From Candidatus Roseilinea sp. (GTDB lineage: Bacteria > Chloroflexota > Anaerolineae > J036 > Brachytrichaceae): a stretch of 64,000 nucleotides of DNA. The stretch spans positions 1,090,393 through 1,154,392 of the forward strand of contig BPHV01000001.1 of assembly GCA_026003755.1 (NCBI GenBank), in the 5' to 3' direction. The notes beneath the pieces are model-generated. The model saw only the letters and a list, made by a program, of their open reading frames with translations. It had not been told where the DNA came from and searched no databases. This document shows positions 29,483-38,712 of the stretch, in pieces. A program made the position numbers and the translations under genes. How positions within the stretch are numbered: position 1 is the stretch's first letter; every line of letters begins with the position of its first letter.

Positions 29483-31171
29483 TCACGGATTCGTCGCCAG
29501 CGCCGGCTTGCGATGGTGCACCACGGCGTCGGTCGTGATAGCAGTCGCGGCCAGGCTGCCGGCCACGCGCACCGCGCGCTCGATCACCTCCGCCGAGTCC
29601 ACGATGCCGGCGGCCATCATATCCACGACGCGGCCGCTGCGCGCATCGAATCCATGATGGGCATGCGGATCGGCGCGCAATGCAGCGCGCACCTGGTCGG
29701 CGACCTCCGTGGCTTCGAAGCCGGCGTTGCCTGCGATCGTCATCAGCGGCGATTCGAGCGCGCGCGCTAGACAGCGCACACCGAACGCTATATCATCTGC
29801 GCGGCCATTGCTACGCTCTGCGTCGTTCAGCAAAGTCTGGGCTATTTTGAACAGCGCTGCACCCCCACCCGCTACGTAGCCGCGCCCGGCTGCCATCTGC
29901 AACGTCCGCGATAAGCGCACCGCCTCGTCCCGGCGGCTCTCTTGGATCTTGCTCGTCGCCCCGCCGACCCGCACGATCGCCAGCCCACCACACAGCCGGC
30001 CCAGACGTAGGCGCAGTTCGGCGATCTCATCGAGGTTCAGCGTGTCATCAATTTTCCGGCGCACCGAGGCAATGCTGTTTCGCAACGCAATCGGGTCGCG
30101 CTTGCCGCCGATGATCCCAAATTGGCGCGCCGTGGCCCAAGCGCGGCGCACGCTGCCGACATCCTCCGGCGCCAGGCTGGCGAACGCAGCGGCATCGCCA
30201 AACAGGACGCGCGCGCCGGTAAGCGCCGCCAAATCCTGCAACGCCACAGCACGCTTGGCATCGAAGCCCGGCGCTTTGACCGGCAGGATCCTCATCACGC
30301 CGCTCAGCTTGGCCTGGATCAGCACCGTTTTGGCTTCGTCGCTCAAGTCGCCGGCAATGATGAGCACGCTGCGATGGCCCAAGTCGTAGAGGCGCTTGAG
30401 GCCCTCGAGCACGTTCACGGCTGAATCGAGCTTGCCATCGAGCAGGATCACGGCGGCATCGGAGATGCGGGCGATGGACTGCGCAGCATCGGTCGCGAAG
30501 CCGGTCGTCAGCCACGGCGAGTCCCACATCGCGCCTTCAATGTACTCGCGATCCACGCGGCGCGCGTCGTTGTTGACGACCTGAATCGCGCCGTCGGCGC
30601 CGAGGATGTCCACGATCTCCACCAACACGTCGCGCAGCTCCGGGTCGTGGCACACGGACCTGGCTAAAGCAGCCAACAGCTCGCGGCTGCGCCGTCCACT
30701 CATCGGGCGCACCGCGCCGGCGCGCAGCGCCGTGCATACTTGCGCTACGCCCTGCTCGATGCCCGTGCGCAGCAAAGCCGGATGGGCGCCGGCGGCCATG
30801 GCCTTCGCCGCCTGTTGCGCCAACGCCTGCGCAATGGTCGCCATCGTCGCCGAGCCGTCGCCGCAGGTTTCGTGCATGCGCCAAAGCGCATGTCGCATCA
30901 TCATCGCGCCCACATCCGCCGTCGGATCGGCGATCTGGATGATGCGGCGGGCGATGGTCGCGGCGTCGTCGAGCACCTCCGGCGGCCGGTCGCGCGTCAT
31001 GCTCTCGATGCCGACGACGCGCGGCAACGGTCCGAGCGTCGGCTTCACCGCGTCGGCAATCAGGTTGATCCCATCGAGCAAATTGGGGTGAAAAATGACC
31101 GAGGGGCGGATGAAGCGACGCCGCCGCCGACCGGTCGAATCGCGCAAGTGACGCCGTTGCGATTGGGGCAT
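29483..31171 (-). CDS. Divergent GroEL-like chaperonin (Cpn60 family)
   Basis: 562 residues aligning along the length of GroEL, but strongly divergent. TLGPLPRVVGIE replaces TLGPKGRNV, and DDAATIARRI keeps the catalytic Asp region. GDGSATMATIAQAL replaces GDGTTTATVLA, GGATSKIQESRRDEAV keeps the ATP-contact GGAT, and AAGRGYVAGGGAAL and TTDAVV close the equatorial domain. It lacks the Gly-Gly-Met tail and has a basic N-terminal extension (about 25 residues, Arg-rich). No groES is adjacent, so it is probably a paralogue with a specialised client or altered ring. A TAAAAT hexamer (31181-31186) lies 9 nt before the ATG. Confidence 0.85.
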   Translation of the reverse strand: MPQSQRRHLRDSTGRRRRRFIRPSVIFHPNLLDGINLIADAVKPTLGPLPRVVGIESMTRDRPPEVLDDAATIARRIIQIADPTADVGAMMMRHALWRMHETCGDGSATMATIAQALAQQAAKAMAAGAHPALLRTGIEQGVAQVCTALRAGAVRPMSGRRSRELLAALARSVCHDPELRDVLVEIVDILGADGAIQVVNNDARRVDREYIEGAMWDSPWLTTGFATDAAQSIARISDAAVILLDGKLDSAVNVLEGLKRLYDLGHRSVLIIAGDLSDEAKTVLIQAKLSGVMRILPVKAPGFDAKRAVALQDLAALTGARVLFGDAAAFASLAPEDVGSVRRAWATARQFGIIGGKRDPIALRNSIASVRRKIDDTLNLDEIAELRLRLGRLCGGLAIVRVGGATSKIQESRRDEAVRLSRTLQMAAGRGYVAGGGAALFKIAQTLLNDAERSNGRADDIAFGVRCLARALESPLMTIAGNAGFEATEVADQVRAALRADPHAHHGFDARSGRVVDMMAAGIVDSAEVIERAVRVAGSLAATAITTDAVVHHRKPALATNP

Positions 31172-31223
31172 GACCCATGCATTTTACAAATGCCGACCGG
31201 TACGCGCGACTACAATCCCCAAC

Positions 31224-32330
31224 ATGTATGACTCTCGCTTCAATAAGATGGCGCAAGTCATCGTCCACTACTCGATCGAAGTTCGACCCGGCCAGACGGT
31301 ATACGTCTGGGGCCAGACGCCGGCGGCGCCGTTGATGCTGGAAATCTATCGCGAGATCCTCAAGGCCGGCGGCAACGCCTTTCTGCGCGCCGACCTGCCC
31401 GGCGCGCAGGAGATCTTCTACGCGCACGCGCAAGATGCGCAGCTCGACTTCGTCTCTCCGGTGGACCGCATCTCGGTCGAGGAGGGCGAGTTCGACGCCT
31501 ACATCCGCATCGGCGCGGAGACCAACACCCGCCGGCTCTCGAACGCCGACCCGGCCAAAATCCGGCGCCACCAGGCAGCGATGAGTCCGATTCTGACTCG
31601 GCGGTTGCAGCGCAGCGCCAAGGGCAACTACAACTGGTGTGTGACCCAATTCCCGACCGACGCATACGCCATGGACGCCGACATGAGCCTGGCCGAATAC
31701 ACCGAGTTCGTGTTCGGTGCGTGCCTGGTCAACGATCCCGATCCGGTCGCGCGATGGCGCGAAGTCGGCGCCACTCAGCAACGCTACGTGGACTTTTTGC
31801 GCGACAAGAAAGTGCTACGCGTGCAGGGGGCAAACGCCGACCTCACCCTGCGCATCGAGGGTCGCACGTGGAAGAACAGCCAGGGCAAGCGCAACTTTCC
31901 CGACGGGGAGATCTTCACCGGCCCACACGAGGACTCGGTCAACGGCTGGGTGCGCTACTCATACCCGGCAATCTACCAGGGGCGAGAGGTGAGCGGCATT
32001 CAACTGTGGTTCGAAGATGGCCGCGTGGTGAAAGCGACGGCAGACAAGAACGAGGACTTCCTGCACCAGGTGCTCGACACCGACCGCGGCGCGCGCTACG
32101 TGGGCGAATTCGCCATCGGCACGAACTACGGCATCACGCGCTTCTCGCGTAACATCCTGTTCGACGAGAAGATCGGCGGCACCTTCCACATCGCGGTCGG
32201 CGCCGGCTATCCCGACACAGGCTCGACCAACACCAGCGCGGTGCACTGGGACATGATCGCCAGCGCGCACGACGCCGAGATCAGCGCCGACGGCGAGGTG
32301 TTCTACCGCAACGGCCAGTTCTTGATCTGA
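31224..32330 (+). CDS. M29 family aminopeptidase
   Basis: A 368-residue metallo-aminopeptidase of the M29 (AmpS / aminopeptidase T) family. The family signature is present: FPDGEIFTGPHEDSVNG with the metal-ligand Glu, and further on GYPDTGSTNTSAVHWDMI with the His/Asp ligands. It removes N-terminal residues from peptides in the cytoplasm using cobalt or zinc. The ATG at 31224 is preferred over an upstream in-frame start because TACAAT (31211-31216) ends only 7 nt before it. It is divergent from the GroEL-like gene with 52 bp between starts, and followed by a TauE/SafE exporter gene. Confidence 0.92.
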   Translation: MYDSRFNKMAQVIVHYSIEVRPGQTVYVWGQTPAAPLMLEIYREILKAGGNAFLRADLPGAQEIFYAHAQDAQLDFVSPVDRISVEEGEFDAYIRIGAETNTRRLSNADPAKIRRHQAAMSPILTRRLQRSAKGNYNWCVTQFPTDAYAMDADMSLAEYTEFVFGACLVNDPDPVARWREVGATQQRYVDFLRDKKVLRVQGANADLTLRIEGRTWKNSQGKRNFPDGEIFTGPHEDSVNGWVRYSYPAIYQGREVSGIQLWFEDGRVVKATADKNEDFLHQVLDTDRGARYVGEFAIGTNYGITRFSRNILFDEKIGGTFHIAVGAGYPDTGSTNTSAVHWDMIASAHDAEISADGEVFYRNGQFLI

Positions 32331-32369
32331 CCGACCTGATGGACCCGTTCGGTCTCACCGGTCCTGACC

Positions 32370-33167
32370 ATGACCCTCATCGAGCAACTCATCGGCCTCG
32401 TCTTTCTCTTCGCCGCCGCGTTCATCGGCGGCGCGATCAACGCGGTGGCCGGCGGCGGCAGCCTGATCGCCTTTCCGGCGCTGGTGGTGTTCGGCGTGGA
32501 TAAGATCATCGCCAACGCGACGAACACCGCGGCATTGTGGCCGGGCACCATCGGCAGCGTATGGGCCTACCGCGAGGACCTCAAACCATTGGTCAACCTG
32601 CTGATCCTGCTGCTCGCGCCCAGCTTCGTCGGCGGCTGGCTCGGCGCGCTGCTGCTGACGCGCACGCCGCCCGAGCTGTTCGGGCGCATCGTGCCGCTGT
32701 TGGTGTTGTTCGCCACGCTCATCTTTGCTGCACGCGACGCCTTCAACCGCATGGCCGCGCGCAGCGTGGAGGCCAGGCGCCGCGCGGACGACGGCCACGT
32801 GTCGCCCGGCGCGCGCGTGTGGGGCATCTTGTTTCAGCTCTTCGTGGCCACCTACGGCGGCTACTTCGGCGCCGGCATCGGCATCCTCATGCTGGCTTCG
32901 CTCAGCCTGATGGGCTTGCAGGACATTCACCGCATGAACGCGCTGAAGACCGCGCTGGCGTTCGTCATCAATGGCATGGCGCTGGCCTTCTTCGCCCTGA
33001 GCGGCATCGTGAACTGGCCGCTGGCAATCCTGATGGGTGTTGGCGGACTGCTGGGGGGCTACTTCGGCGCGCATTACGCCAAGCGCGTGAACCAGCGCGA
33101 CCTGCGCGGGTTCGTCGTAGTCATGGGCCTGATTGCGACGGCCTACCTTTTTACGCGCTCGCTGTGA
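32370..33167 (+). CDS. TauE/SafE family anion exporter
   Basis: A 265-residue membrane protein with about eight helices in two repeated halves. The N-terminal GGAINAVAGGGSLIAFPALV is the hallmark of TauE/SafE (DUF81) permeases, and the second half repeats it as TYGGYFGAGIGILMLASL. These proteins move sulfite, sulfoacetate or related anions across the inner membrane; the substrate cannot be decided here. It lies 39 bp after the aminopeptidase gene and 11 bp before mutY, consistent with one operon. Confidence 0.9.
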   Translation: MTLIEQLIGLVFLFAAAFIGGAINAVAGGGSLIAFPALVVFGVDKIIANATNTAALWPGTIGSVWAYREDLKPLVNLLILLLAPSFVGGWLGALLLTRTPPELFGRIVPLLVLFATLIFAARDAFNRMAARSVEARRRADDGHVSPGARVWGILFQLFVATYGGYFGAGIGILMLASLSLMGLQDIHRMNALKTALAFVINGMALAFFALSGIVNWPLAILMGVGGLLGGYFGAHYAKRVNQRDLRGFVVVMGLIATAYLFTRSL

Positions 33168-33178
33168 CCGATCGCGCG

Positions 33179-34303
33179 ATGAAACGCTCCGCGTTGGTCG
33201 CACGGCTGCTGCACTGGTTCAAGCGGCACAAGCGCGACCTGCCCTGGCGTCGCGAGCCGCGAGACCCCTATCGGGTCTGGCTCTCGGAGGTCATGCTGCA
33301 ACAGACGCAGGTCGCGACGGTGATCCCTTACTTTGAGCGCTGGCTCAAGCGCTTCCCCACGCTCGAGGCGCTGGCTGCCGCGCCGCTGGATGACGTGTTG
33401 AAGCTGTGGGAAGGGCTGGGGTATTACGCGCGGGCGCGCAACCTGCACGCTGCGGCGCAGATCGTCGTCCGCGATTACGGTGGGCAGCTCCCGCGCACGG
33501 TCGAAGGTCTGATGGCGCTGCCGGGGATCGGGCGCTACACCGCCGGCGCCATCGCAAGCCTTGCGTTCGGCGCGCCTGCGCCTGTGCTGGACGGCAACGT
33601 CCGGCGCGTGCTCAGCCGCATCTTCGGGCTGGCCCGGCCGAGCGAGGCGGAGCTATGGGCACTGGCCGAGTCGCTGCTGCCACGCAGGCGCGCCGGCGCC
33701 TTCAACGAGGCGCTGATGGAGCTGGGAGCGACGATCTGCACCCCGCGCGCGCCGCAGTGCGCGGAATGCCCGCTGCACGCGCTGTGCCAAGCCTATGCCG
33801 GCGGCAACCCCGAGGCGTATCCGTCCAAGCCGGCGAAGCAAAAGACGCCGCACCACGAAGTGCTGACCGTCGTGCTGGTGGACGGCGCCGGCCGTGCGCT
33901 CTTGGGCCAACGCCCGCGCCATGGCTTGCTCGGCGGCCTGTGGGAATTTATCTCCGCGCCGCGCGCGCCGGCCGGTGCTGCTGCGCGACACCGTTCATGC
34001 CCATCCACCGACCCCCATCCTTCTGACCTGACCGACCTGATCGCGCACAGGACCGGCCTGCGGGTAAAGGCGACCCAGGCAGAGCAACTCGGCATCGTGA
34101 AGCACGCCTTCACCCACTTCAAGCTGACGCGGCGCGTCTGGCTCATCCGACTGCCGGCGCCGGGCCGAACGCCGCTGCGCGCGGACGGCTACGACCGGCT
34201 GTTTTGGGCCGCGCCGGAGGAAGTCGAGCAACTTGCACTGACGCGCAGCGACCGGCGGATTTGGGAGATGTATCGCGCGCGCCGGCCGACGTTGTTCGAT
34301 TAG
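33179..34303 (+). CDS. mutY: A/G-specific adenine glycosylase MutY
   Basis: 374 residues. This base-excision repair enzyme removes adenine mispaired with 8-oxoguanine. The catalytic Glu lies in SEVMLQQTQVATV, and the helix-hairpin-helix is ALPGIGRYTAGAI. The catalytic Asp is in LDGNVRRVL, and the [4Fe-4S] ligands are CTPRAPQCAECPLHALC. The C-terminal third is the NUDIX-like 8-oxoG reader. The ATG at 33179 (MKRSALVARLLHW) is the natural start, although the frame is open far upstream. The stop codon overlaps the stop codon of the converging Uma2 gene. Confidence 0.95.
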   Translation: MKRSALVARLLHWFKRHKRDLPWRREPRDPYRVWLSEVMLQQTQVATVIPYFERWLKRFPTLEALAAAPLDDVLKLWEGLGYYARARNLHAAAQIVVRDYGGQLPRTVEGLMALPGIGRYTAGAIASLAFGAPAPVLDGNVRRVLSRIFGLARPSEAELWALAESLLPRRRAGAFNEALMELGATICTPRAPQCAECPLHALCQAYAGGNPEAYPSKPAKQKTPHHEVLTVVLVDGAGRALLGQRPRHGLLGGLWEFISAPRAPAGAAARHRSCPSTDPHPSDLTDLIAHRTGLRVKATQAEQLGIVKHAFTHFKLTRRVWLIRLPAPGRTPLRADGYDRLFWAAPEEVEQLALTRSDRRIWEMYRARRPTLFD

Positions 34304-34962
34304 TTGCCGCGGCGGATGGCTTCGTAGATCTCCGCGACGTTAGGGCTTTCCTGCCACAGCCAGTCCACATCCAGCCAGAAGCCCGGCAGCGCGGTCGAGC
34401 GAAAGATGCGGTCAGCTTCCAAAGATGCGGGGCGGTAGCGGCCGGCGTCCGCGTCGAGCACGTAGAAATCGGCGCGCTTGCGTTCAGGGCGCGGGTCAAT
34501 CAGCCAGTATTCGCGCACACCGGCAGCTTCGTATTCGTCGAACTTCGTCACCCGGTCGCGGAACAGGCTGTCGTCCGAGATCACTTCGACGACCACATCC
34601 GCAGCGCCGATGAACTCCTTGCTGGTCTCCTGTCCCGGGTTATTTTGCAAGACCACGAAGATATCAGGCTCACGGGCGTTGCCTTGTGCCTGTGCGCGCA
34701 GCGTATACGGCCCCGAGTACACCTTGCCCAGTCGCTTCAGGCTTAAGTACAGCAGGAGCAGTGCAATCAGGAGATTGACTACGCGCTGATGAACGTGGGT
34801 CGCCGGCATGTATTGCACTCCTTCGCCGTCGATCCACTCGGTCAAGCCGCCTTCCGGCGCCCACGCCAGGAACTCCGCGTAGGTCATCGGGCGCGACTGC
34901 ACCACCCCGAACCGAGAGGGGTTGTCGCCGGCCATCTCGACTGTCGGCGTCGCAGTGCTCAT
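34300..34962 (-). CDS. Uma2 family endonuclease-like protein
   Basis: A 220-residue protein of the Uma2 (DUF820) group with a PD-(D/E)xK nuclease fold. The active-site pattern is visible: REPDIFVV with the Asp, VVVEVISDDS with the Glu, and VTKFDEYEAAGVREYWLIDP with the Lys on the next helix. These genes are multiplied in cyanobacteria and Chloroflexota, and their function is unresolved. TATCAT on the minus strand (34970-34975) lies 7 nt before the ATG. The gene follows the FtsX-type permease by 16 bp. Its stop (TAA) shares three bases with the mutY stop. Confidence 0.9.
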   Translation of the reverse strand: MSTATPTVEMAGDNPSRFGVVQSRPMTYAEFLAWAPEGGLTEWIDGEGVQYMPATHVHQRVVNLLIALLLLYLSLKRLGKVYSGPYTLRAQAQGNAREPDIFVVLQNNPGQETSKEFIGAADVVVEVISDDSLFRDRVTKFDEYEAAGVREYWLIDPRPERKRADFYVLDADAGRYRPASLEADRIFRSTALPGFWLDVDWLWQESPNVAEIYEAIRRGN

Positions 34963-34978
34963 GACACGAATGATACGC

Positions 34979-37594
34979 CTACTCTTGGCGCACGGCGCGG
35001 GCGATCTCCATCTGCCCCAGGCGCAGCATGGGGTAGATCGCCGCCAGCAGCGCCGAAATCACGGCAACCAGCATGGCCTGTGCGAACGTCTCCCACTGCA
35101 GGTCGAGCCGGATCGTCCAGCCGAAGGAGCGCAGGTTGATGATGTAGACCAAGATGAGCGCCAATAGGAAGCCGGTGGGCATAGAGAGCAGGCCGGCCGT
35201 CCCCCCCATCAGGCCGGTTTCCAGCAGCGTCATCCGCCAAAGCTGGCGCAGCGTCATGCCGTTGGCGCGCAGCACGCCCAGCTCGCGCGTGCGCTCGATC
35301 TGCAGCGCCATCAGCGCGCTCAGCACGCCGATGAACGCGACAACCATCGCCAAGAGGTTGAGCGCGCCGGTGATGGCGAAGGTGCGATCGAAGATGGCCA
35401 GGGCATCGGCGCGCAGCTCGCGATTGGCCGAGATGACCAGCTCGCGCCCGGCAAACTGTCGGCGCAGTTGCTCGACGAACGCGCCGACGTCGCGCACGCG
35501 CGCATCGTCTATGTAGAGCGCCAGCGAAGAGATTTTGTCGTCGCGCCAGTAGCGCCGATAGGTATCGCGGCGCATCAGGATCACGCCGGCGTCGGATGCG
35601 TAGTCGTAATACACGGCGACGACGAGAAACTCACGCTCGCCCTGCTCGGTGCGCAAGACCAGCCGGTCGTTTTGCGGCGTGACGCCGTGTTTGTTGGCGA
35701 ACGGCTCGGAGACTTGCACCTCATCCCGGCCGGCCATGCTGCCCCATAAGCCATTCGCCGGCCGCGCCGTCCACACGAAGGTCTCATCGGCACGCTCGCG
35801 GTCGGAGCGGATGGCGAGGAGCGCGGCGCTCTTGTAGTCGGCCGGTGGCTGGGTCATCGAGTCGCCCGATCCGGCACGCGGCACGGCCACTCGGAAGTCC
35901 ACCGGTGTGCGCCGGAAGAGCATGACGTCGATCACGTCGGGCAGCGCCTCGAACGCCTCGACCACCGCCGATTCAATGGTAGGGTCACCGGCGTTCGCGC
36001 CGGCTGCGGGTGGCGCTACATACACGTCCGCCGTCAGCGAAGCATCCAACCACGACTCGACCGTGGTGCGAAAGCTGCCGATCATGCTCTGCAGGCCGAT
36101 GATGACCGACACCGCCACCATGAGCGAGGCAATGGCGATGGCCGTGCGCGAGATTGAATTCACGACATTGCGCGCCGACATACGCCCGACCAACCCGACG
36201 ATGCAGTCGAGCAGCGGCGCAAGCAGGCGCATCAGCGCCAGCGTCAACAGCGGCGAGACGAACGCCAGGCCGATCAGCACGAAGAAGATGCCGGCCAGGT
36301 TAACGACCAGCGCGCGCGTGAGCAGCAACATCGCGCCGCCGATGGCGAACATCACAACGCCGGCCAGCGCGATCCACGGCAACAGGCGCTGCACGCGCTG
36401 CTCCACGTTCGAGCGCTTGAGCGCCGTGATCGGTGGGATGCTGGTCGCTTCGTAGGCCGGCGCCAGCGCCGCAACCAACGAGGCAACCAGTCCCAGCGCA
36501 AACCCCTTGAGCAAGGTCAACGGCTCGATGGTCACCGAGCGCACGTTGACCGTGTAGTACAGGTCATTGATCGTCTGGCTGACCAAGCCGACCGCACCGC
36601 GACCGAGCAAGACGCCCAGCCCGATCCCGATCACGCCGCCGATGATGCCAAGCAGCAGCGTCTCCAGCAGGATCTGCCGGAAGATTTCGCGCTGCGTTAC
36701 GCCCAAGCAACGCAGCGTGCCGATCACCGGCCGGCGTTGCACGACCGAGAAGGTGATCGTGTTGTAGATCAGGAACATGCCGACTACCAGCGCCAACAGG
36801 CTGAGCGCCGTCAGGTTGAGGCGGAAGGCGTCAGTCAGGCTCTCCACGCTTTGGCTGCGGGCGCGTGGCTTGACGATCTGCGCGCCTTCGGGCAAGACGC
36901 TACGCACGCGTTCCAGCAGCGTGCGGCCGGCCTCGGTGCGCTCATCGGCGATCAGGTCAATGTGGCTGAGCCGGCCCGACATGTCGAACAGCTCCTGAGC
37001 CGTGCTGATGTCCACGATGGCCAGGCCATCGAGCGCGCGCCGGCTGTTTTCATCGGCCGGCGTGAGGATACCGGCCACGCGCATCGGCTGGCGCCGGTCG
37101 CCGGCGCGCAGCGTGATCGCACTGCCCACGCGCAGGCCATATTGCCGGGCGAGTGCCTCACCGATCAGGATCGCATCGGGTCGCACGAAGAAATCGGTCA
37201 GGTCACCTTGCTGAAGTGCAGCGTTGCCCTCGCCCAAATAGCTACGGAACGGCGCATCGGCGAACGCATCTATACCCAGCACGCGCAGCGGTTGCTGGTC
37301 CAGCTCGATGGCCGTGGCATACGACTCGACCACCGGTGCGGCTTCTCGCACGCCCAGTTCAACTTTGATGCGACGATACACGTCTTCGTCCAGGCCGGCG
37401 CCGCTGCCGACAACCTGATGCGTCGCACGGCCGGCGACGGTCTCGGTGCTCAATTCGAACGCGCGCGACGCGCTGCCGTTCGCCAGGTCAATGGCGATCA
37501 CCATCGCTACGCCGAGCGCCACGCCGAGGATGCACAGGATAGATTGGAACGGCCGGCGCAGCAGGTAGCGCAAGCCGGTCTTGAACAACGTCAT
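34979..37594 (-). CDS. FtsX/MacB-type ABC transporter permease
   Basis: About 871 residues. It contains two FtsX-like membrane modules, each with three helices (about residues 265-385 and 745-865), plus a first helix near residue 20 and a large extracytoplasmic region (MacB periplasmic-core-like). An extra helix cluster lies near 410-510. Such 8-10-helix permeases work with a separate LolD/MacB ATPase in lipoprotein or substrate extrusion, or mechanotransmission. No ATPase gene is adjacent. I choose ATG 37594 over the ATG at 37606 because TATGCT on the minus strand (37602-37607) ends 7 nt before it. Confidence 0.88.
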   Translation of the reverse strand: MTLFKTGLRYLLRRPFQSILCILGVALGVAMVIAIDLANGSASRAFELSTETVAGRATHQVVGSGAGLDEDVYRRIKVELGVREAAPVVESYATAIELDQQPLRVLGIDAFADAPFRSYLGEGNAALQQGDLTDFFVRPDAILIGEALARQYGLRVGSAITLRAGDRRQPMRVAGILTPADENSRRALDGLAIVDISTAQELFDMSGRLSHIDLIADERTEAGRTLLERVRSVLPEGAQIVKPRARSQSVESLTDAFRLNLTALSLLALVVGMFLIYNTITFSVVQRRPVIGTLRCLGVTQREIFRQILLETLLLGIIGGVIGIGLGVLLGRGAVGLVSQTINDLYYTVNVRSVTIEPLTLLKGFALGLVASLVAALAPAYEATSIPPITALKRSNVEQRVQRLLPWIALAGVVMFAIGGAMLLLTRALVVNLAGIFFVLIGLAFVSPLLTLALMRLLAPLLDCIVGLVGRMSARNVVNSISRTAIAIASLMVAVSVIIGLQSMIGSFRTTVESWLDASLTADVYVAPPAAGANAGDPTIESAVVEAFEALPDVIDVMLFRRTPVDFRVAVPRAGSGDSMTQPPADYKSAALLAIRSDRERADETFVWTARPANGLWGSMAGRDEVQVSEPFANKHGVTPQNDRLVLRTEQGEREFLVVAVYYDYASDAGVILMRRDTYRRYWRDDKISSLALYIDDARVRDVGAFVEQLRRQFAGRELVISANRELRADALAIFDRTFAITGALNLLAMVVAFIGVLSALMALQIERTRELGVLRANGMTLRQLWRMTLLETGLMGGTAGLLSMPTGFLLALILVYIINLRSFGWTIRLDLQWETFAQAMLVAVISALLAAIYPMLRLGQMEIARAVRQE

Positions 37595-37684
37595 CGGACG
37601 CAGCATAGACGGCGCGACTAAGAGCGAGATGAGCCGGCCTCCACGTGCAGGCGCAAGGCGTTTCTATACAATCCAGGCACGTTG

Positions 37685-38363
37685 ATGCGTTCTATCGCTC
37701 GCCTGCTGCTCGCGCTCGCGATCTTGGCAACCCTCATGGCCGTCGCCCGTCCGGCGCGCGCTGCGCCGCGCGCACAAACACCGCTGTTCAGCGGCATCTG
37801 GAGCAGCACGGAATGCGAGCCTTGGCCGGGCCGGCCGTTCGCCCGGCGCGAACTCACCATCGCCGGTGCAGATTACCAGCTCGATGTGACCTCGTTCGCC
37901 GACAACAAGTGCACCATCCCCACGTTGCGCACACGCTACGAAGGCCGGTTCATCATGCGCGACCTCTCGCCCAACATCCCCGAGACATGGGAGGTGGAGT
38001 TCGCCATCCGGCGCGCGCTGCTGACGCCCTACGTGCTCAACACCGCGGATTTCCTGAACGGCGCGCCGAAAGGCACTTGCGGCAGCCGACAGGTGGTTCG
38101 TCGGCATCGAGCAGGACTTGAGCAACGCTACCAGCTGGATGCCTGCTGATCGGCCTCAATCTGCGCGCGCGGCCGGTGGAATACGACATCGCGACCGTGC
38201 AGGGCAACCGGCTCTTCCTCGGGCAACGGCCGCCGGACGGCGGCTTGCTCTTTACGCGCCGGAGCGCCGTCCGACCGCCTTCGGCCCGCCGCTGTTGCGC
38301 ACCGGCGACGTGGTCATCCTCCTGCCGCCGGTCGGCGGCACCATGCGATTTCCGCCATGCTGA
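37685..38363 (+). CDS. Secreted protein of unknown function (frameshifted)
   Basis: A signal peptide (MRSIARLLLALAILATLMAV, Ala-rich cleavage region) precedes a beta-rich protein starting LFSGIWSSTECEPWPGR. This is similar in style to the SGIW tail of the FHA protein at 10.8 kb. The frame breaks near 38097, 38155 and 38265. Joined pieces continue through NATSWMP, EYDIATVQGNRLFLGQRPP and RTGDVVILLPPVGGTMRFPP to a stop at 38361-38363. No family is recognised. TACAAT (37667-37672) lies just upstream; a TTG at 37682 is an alternative start. Confidence 0.5.
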
Positions 38364-38536
38364 TCGTGATAGGCGTAGCGCTACTGGCTGCGGGATGGAG
38401 CTGGCGGCGGGGCGTCGCGCGCCGTCGTTCCATATTCGCGCCACAGCCGGATTCTGCTGTGACGACCTGGCCTTCCGAGTCTGCAAGGGCGACAATTTCA
38501 GATACCGGCGCATACAGCCGACGATCGGCGCGCTGA
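38357..38536 (+). CDS. Possible 59-residue membrane protein
   Basis: The ATG lies inside the last codons of the preceding gene, sharing the sequence ATGCTGA with its stop, a common translational-coupling layout. The predicted peptide starts MLIVIGVALLAAGWSWRRG, a single hydrophobic helix followed by a basic, polar tail. It has no recognisable family. Because the preceding frame is itself disrupted, this could instead be the true C-terminus of that gene. Confidence 0.3.
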   Translation: MLIVIGVALLAAGWSWRRGVARRRSIFAPQPDSAVTTWPSESARATISDTGAYSRRSAR

Positions 38537-38540
38537 AATC

Positions 38541-38549
38541 TGCTAGAAT
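38541..38549 (+). promoter_or_regulatory. Extended -10 promoter of the tRNA-Arg gene
   Basis: TGC-TAGAAT is an extended -10 element (TGn plus TAnnnT) ending 10 nt before the first base of the mature tRNA, an appropriate place for initiation just upstream. No clear -35 was found at the expected distance, which is acceptable for an extended -10 promoter. Confidence 0.55.
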
Positions 38550-38559
38550 ATAAAGGCAT

Positions 38560-38634
38560 GCCCCAATAGCTCAGTTTGGATAGAGCGTTTGCTTGCGGAG
38601 CAAAAGGTCGGGAGTTCGAGTCTCTCTTGGGGCA
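38560..38634 (+). tRNA. tRNA-Arg (anticodon GCG)
   Basis: A complete 75-nt cloverleaf. The acceptor GCCCCAA pairs perfectly with TTGGGGC, and the D-stem is GCTC/GAGC. The anticodon stem is TTTGC/GCAAA with loop TTGCGGA, and the T-arm is GGGAG/CTCTC with one G-T pair around TTCGAGT. The anticodon at 38595-38597 is GCG, reading CGC and CGT. A in the D-loop (position 20), C35 and the A73 discriminator fit arginine identity. The CCA end is not encoded. Most bacteria read these codons with an inosine-modified ACG anticodon instead. Confidence 0.93.
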
Positions 38635-38712
38635 CTGGAGAGATTGGAGATTTCGCGATTGGAGACTGCGCAAGCACCATCTCCAATCCCGGATTCCAAT
38701 CTCTTTTCGTCT

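Noticed and set aside
32537-33178. Upstream extension of the mutY frame
   Set aside because: It overlaps the TauE/SafE gene in another frame; MutY homology begins at 33179, so the frame is open only by chance.
36737-37621. Plus-strand open frame opposite the FtsX-type permease
   Set aside because: The sequence is rich in Arg/Gln/His with no motif, while the minus strand encodes clear membrane helices.
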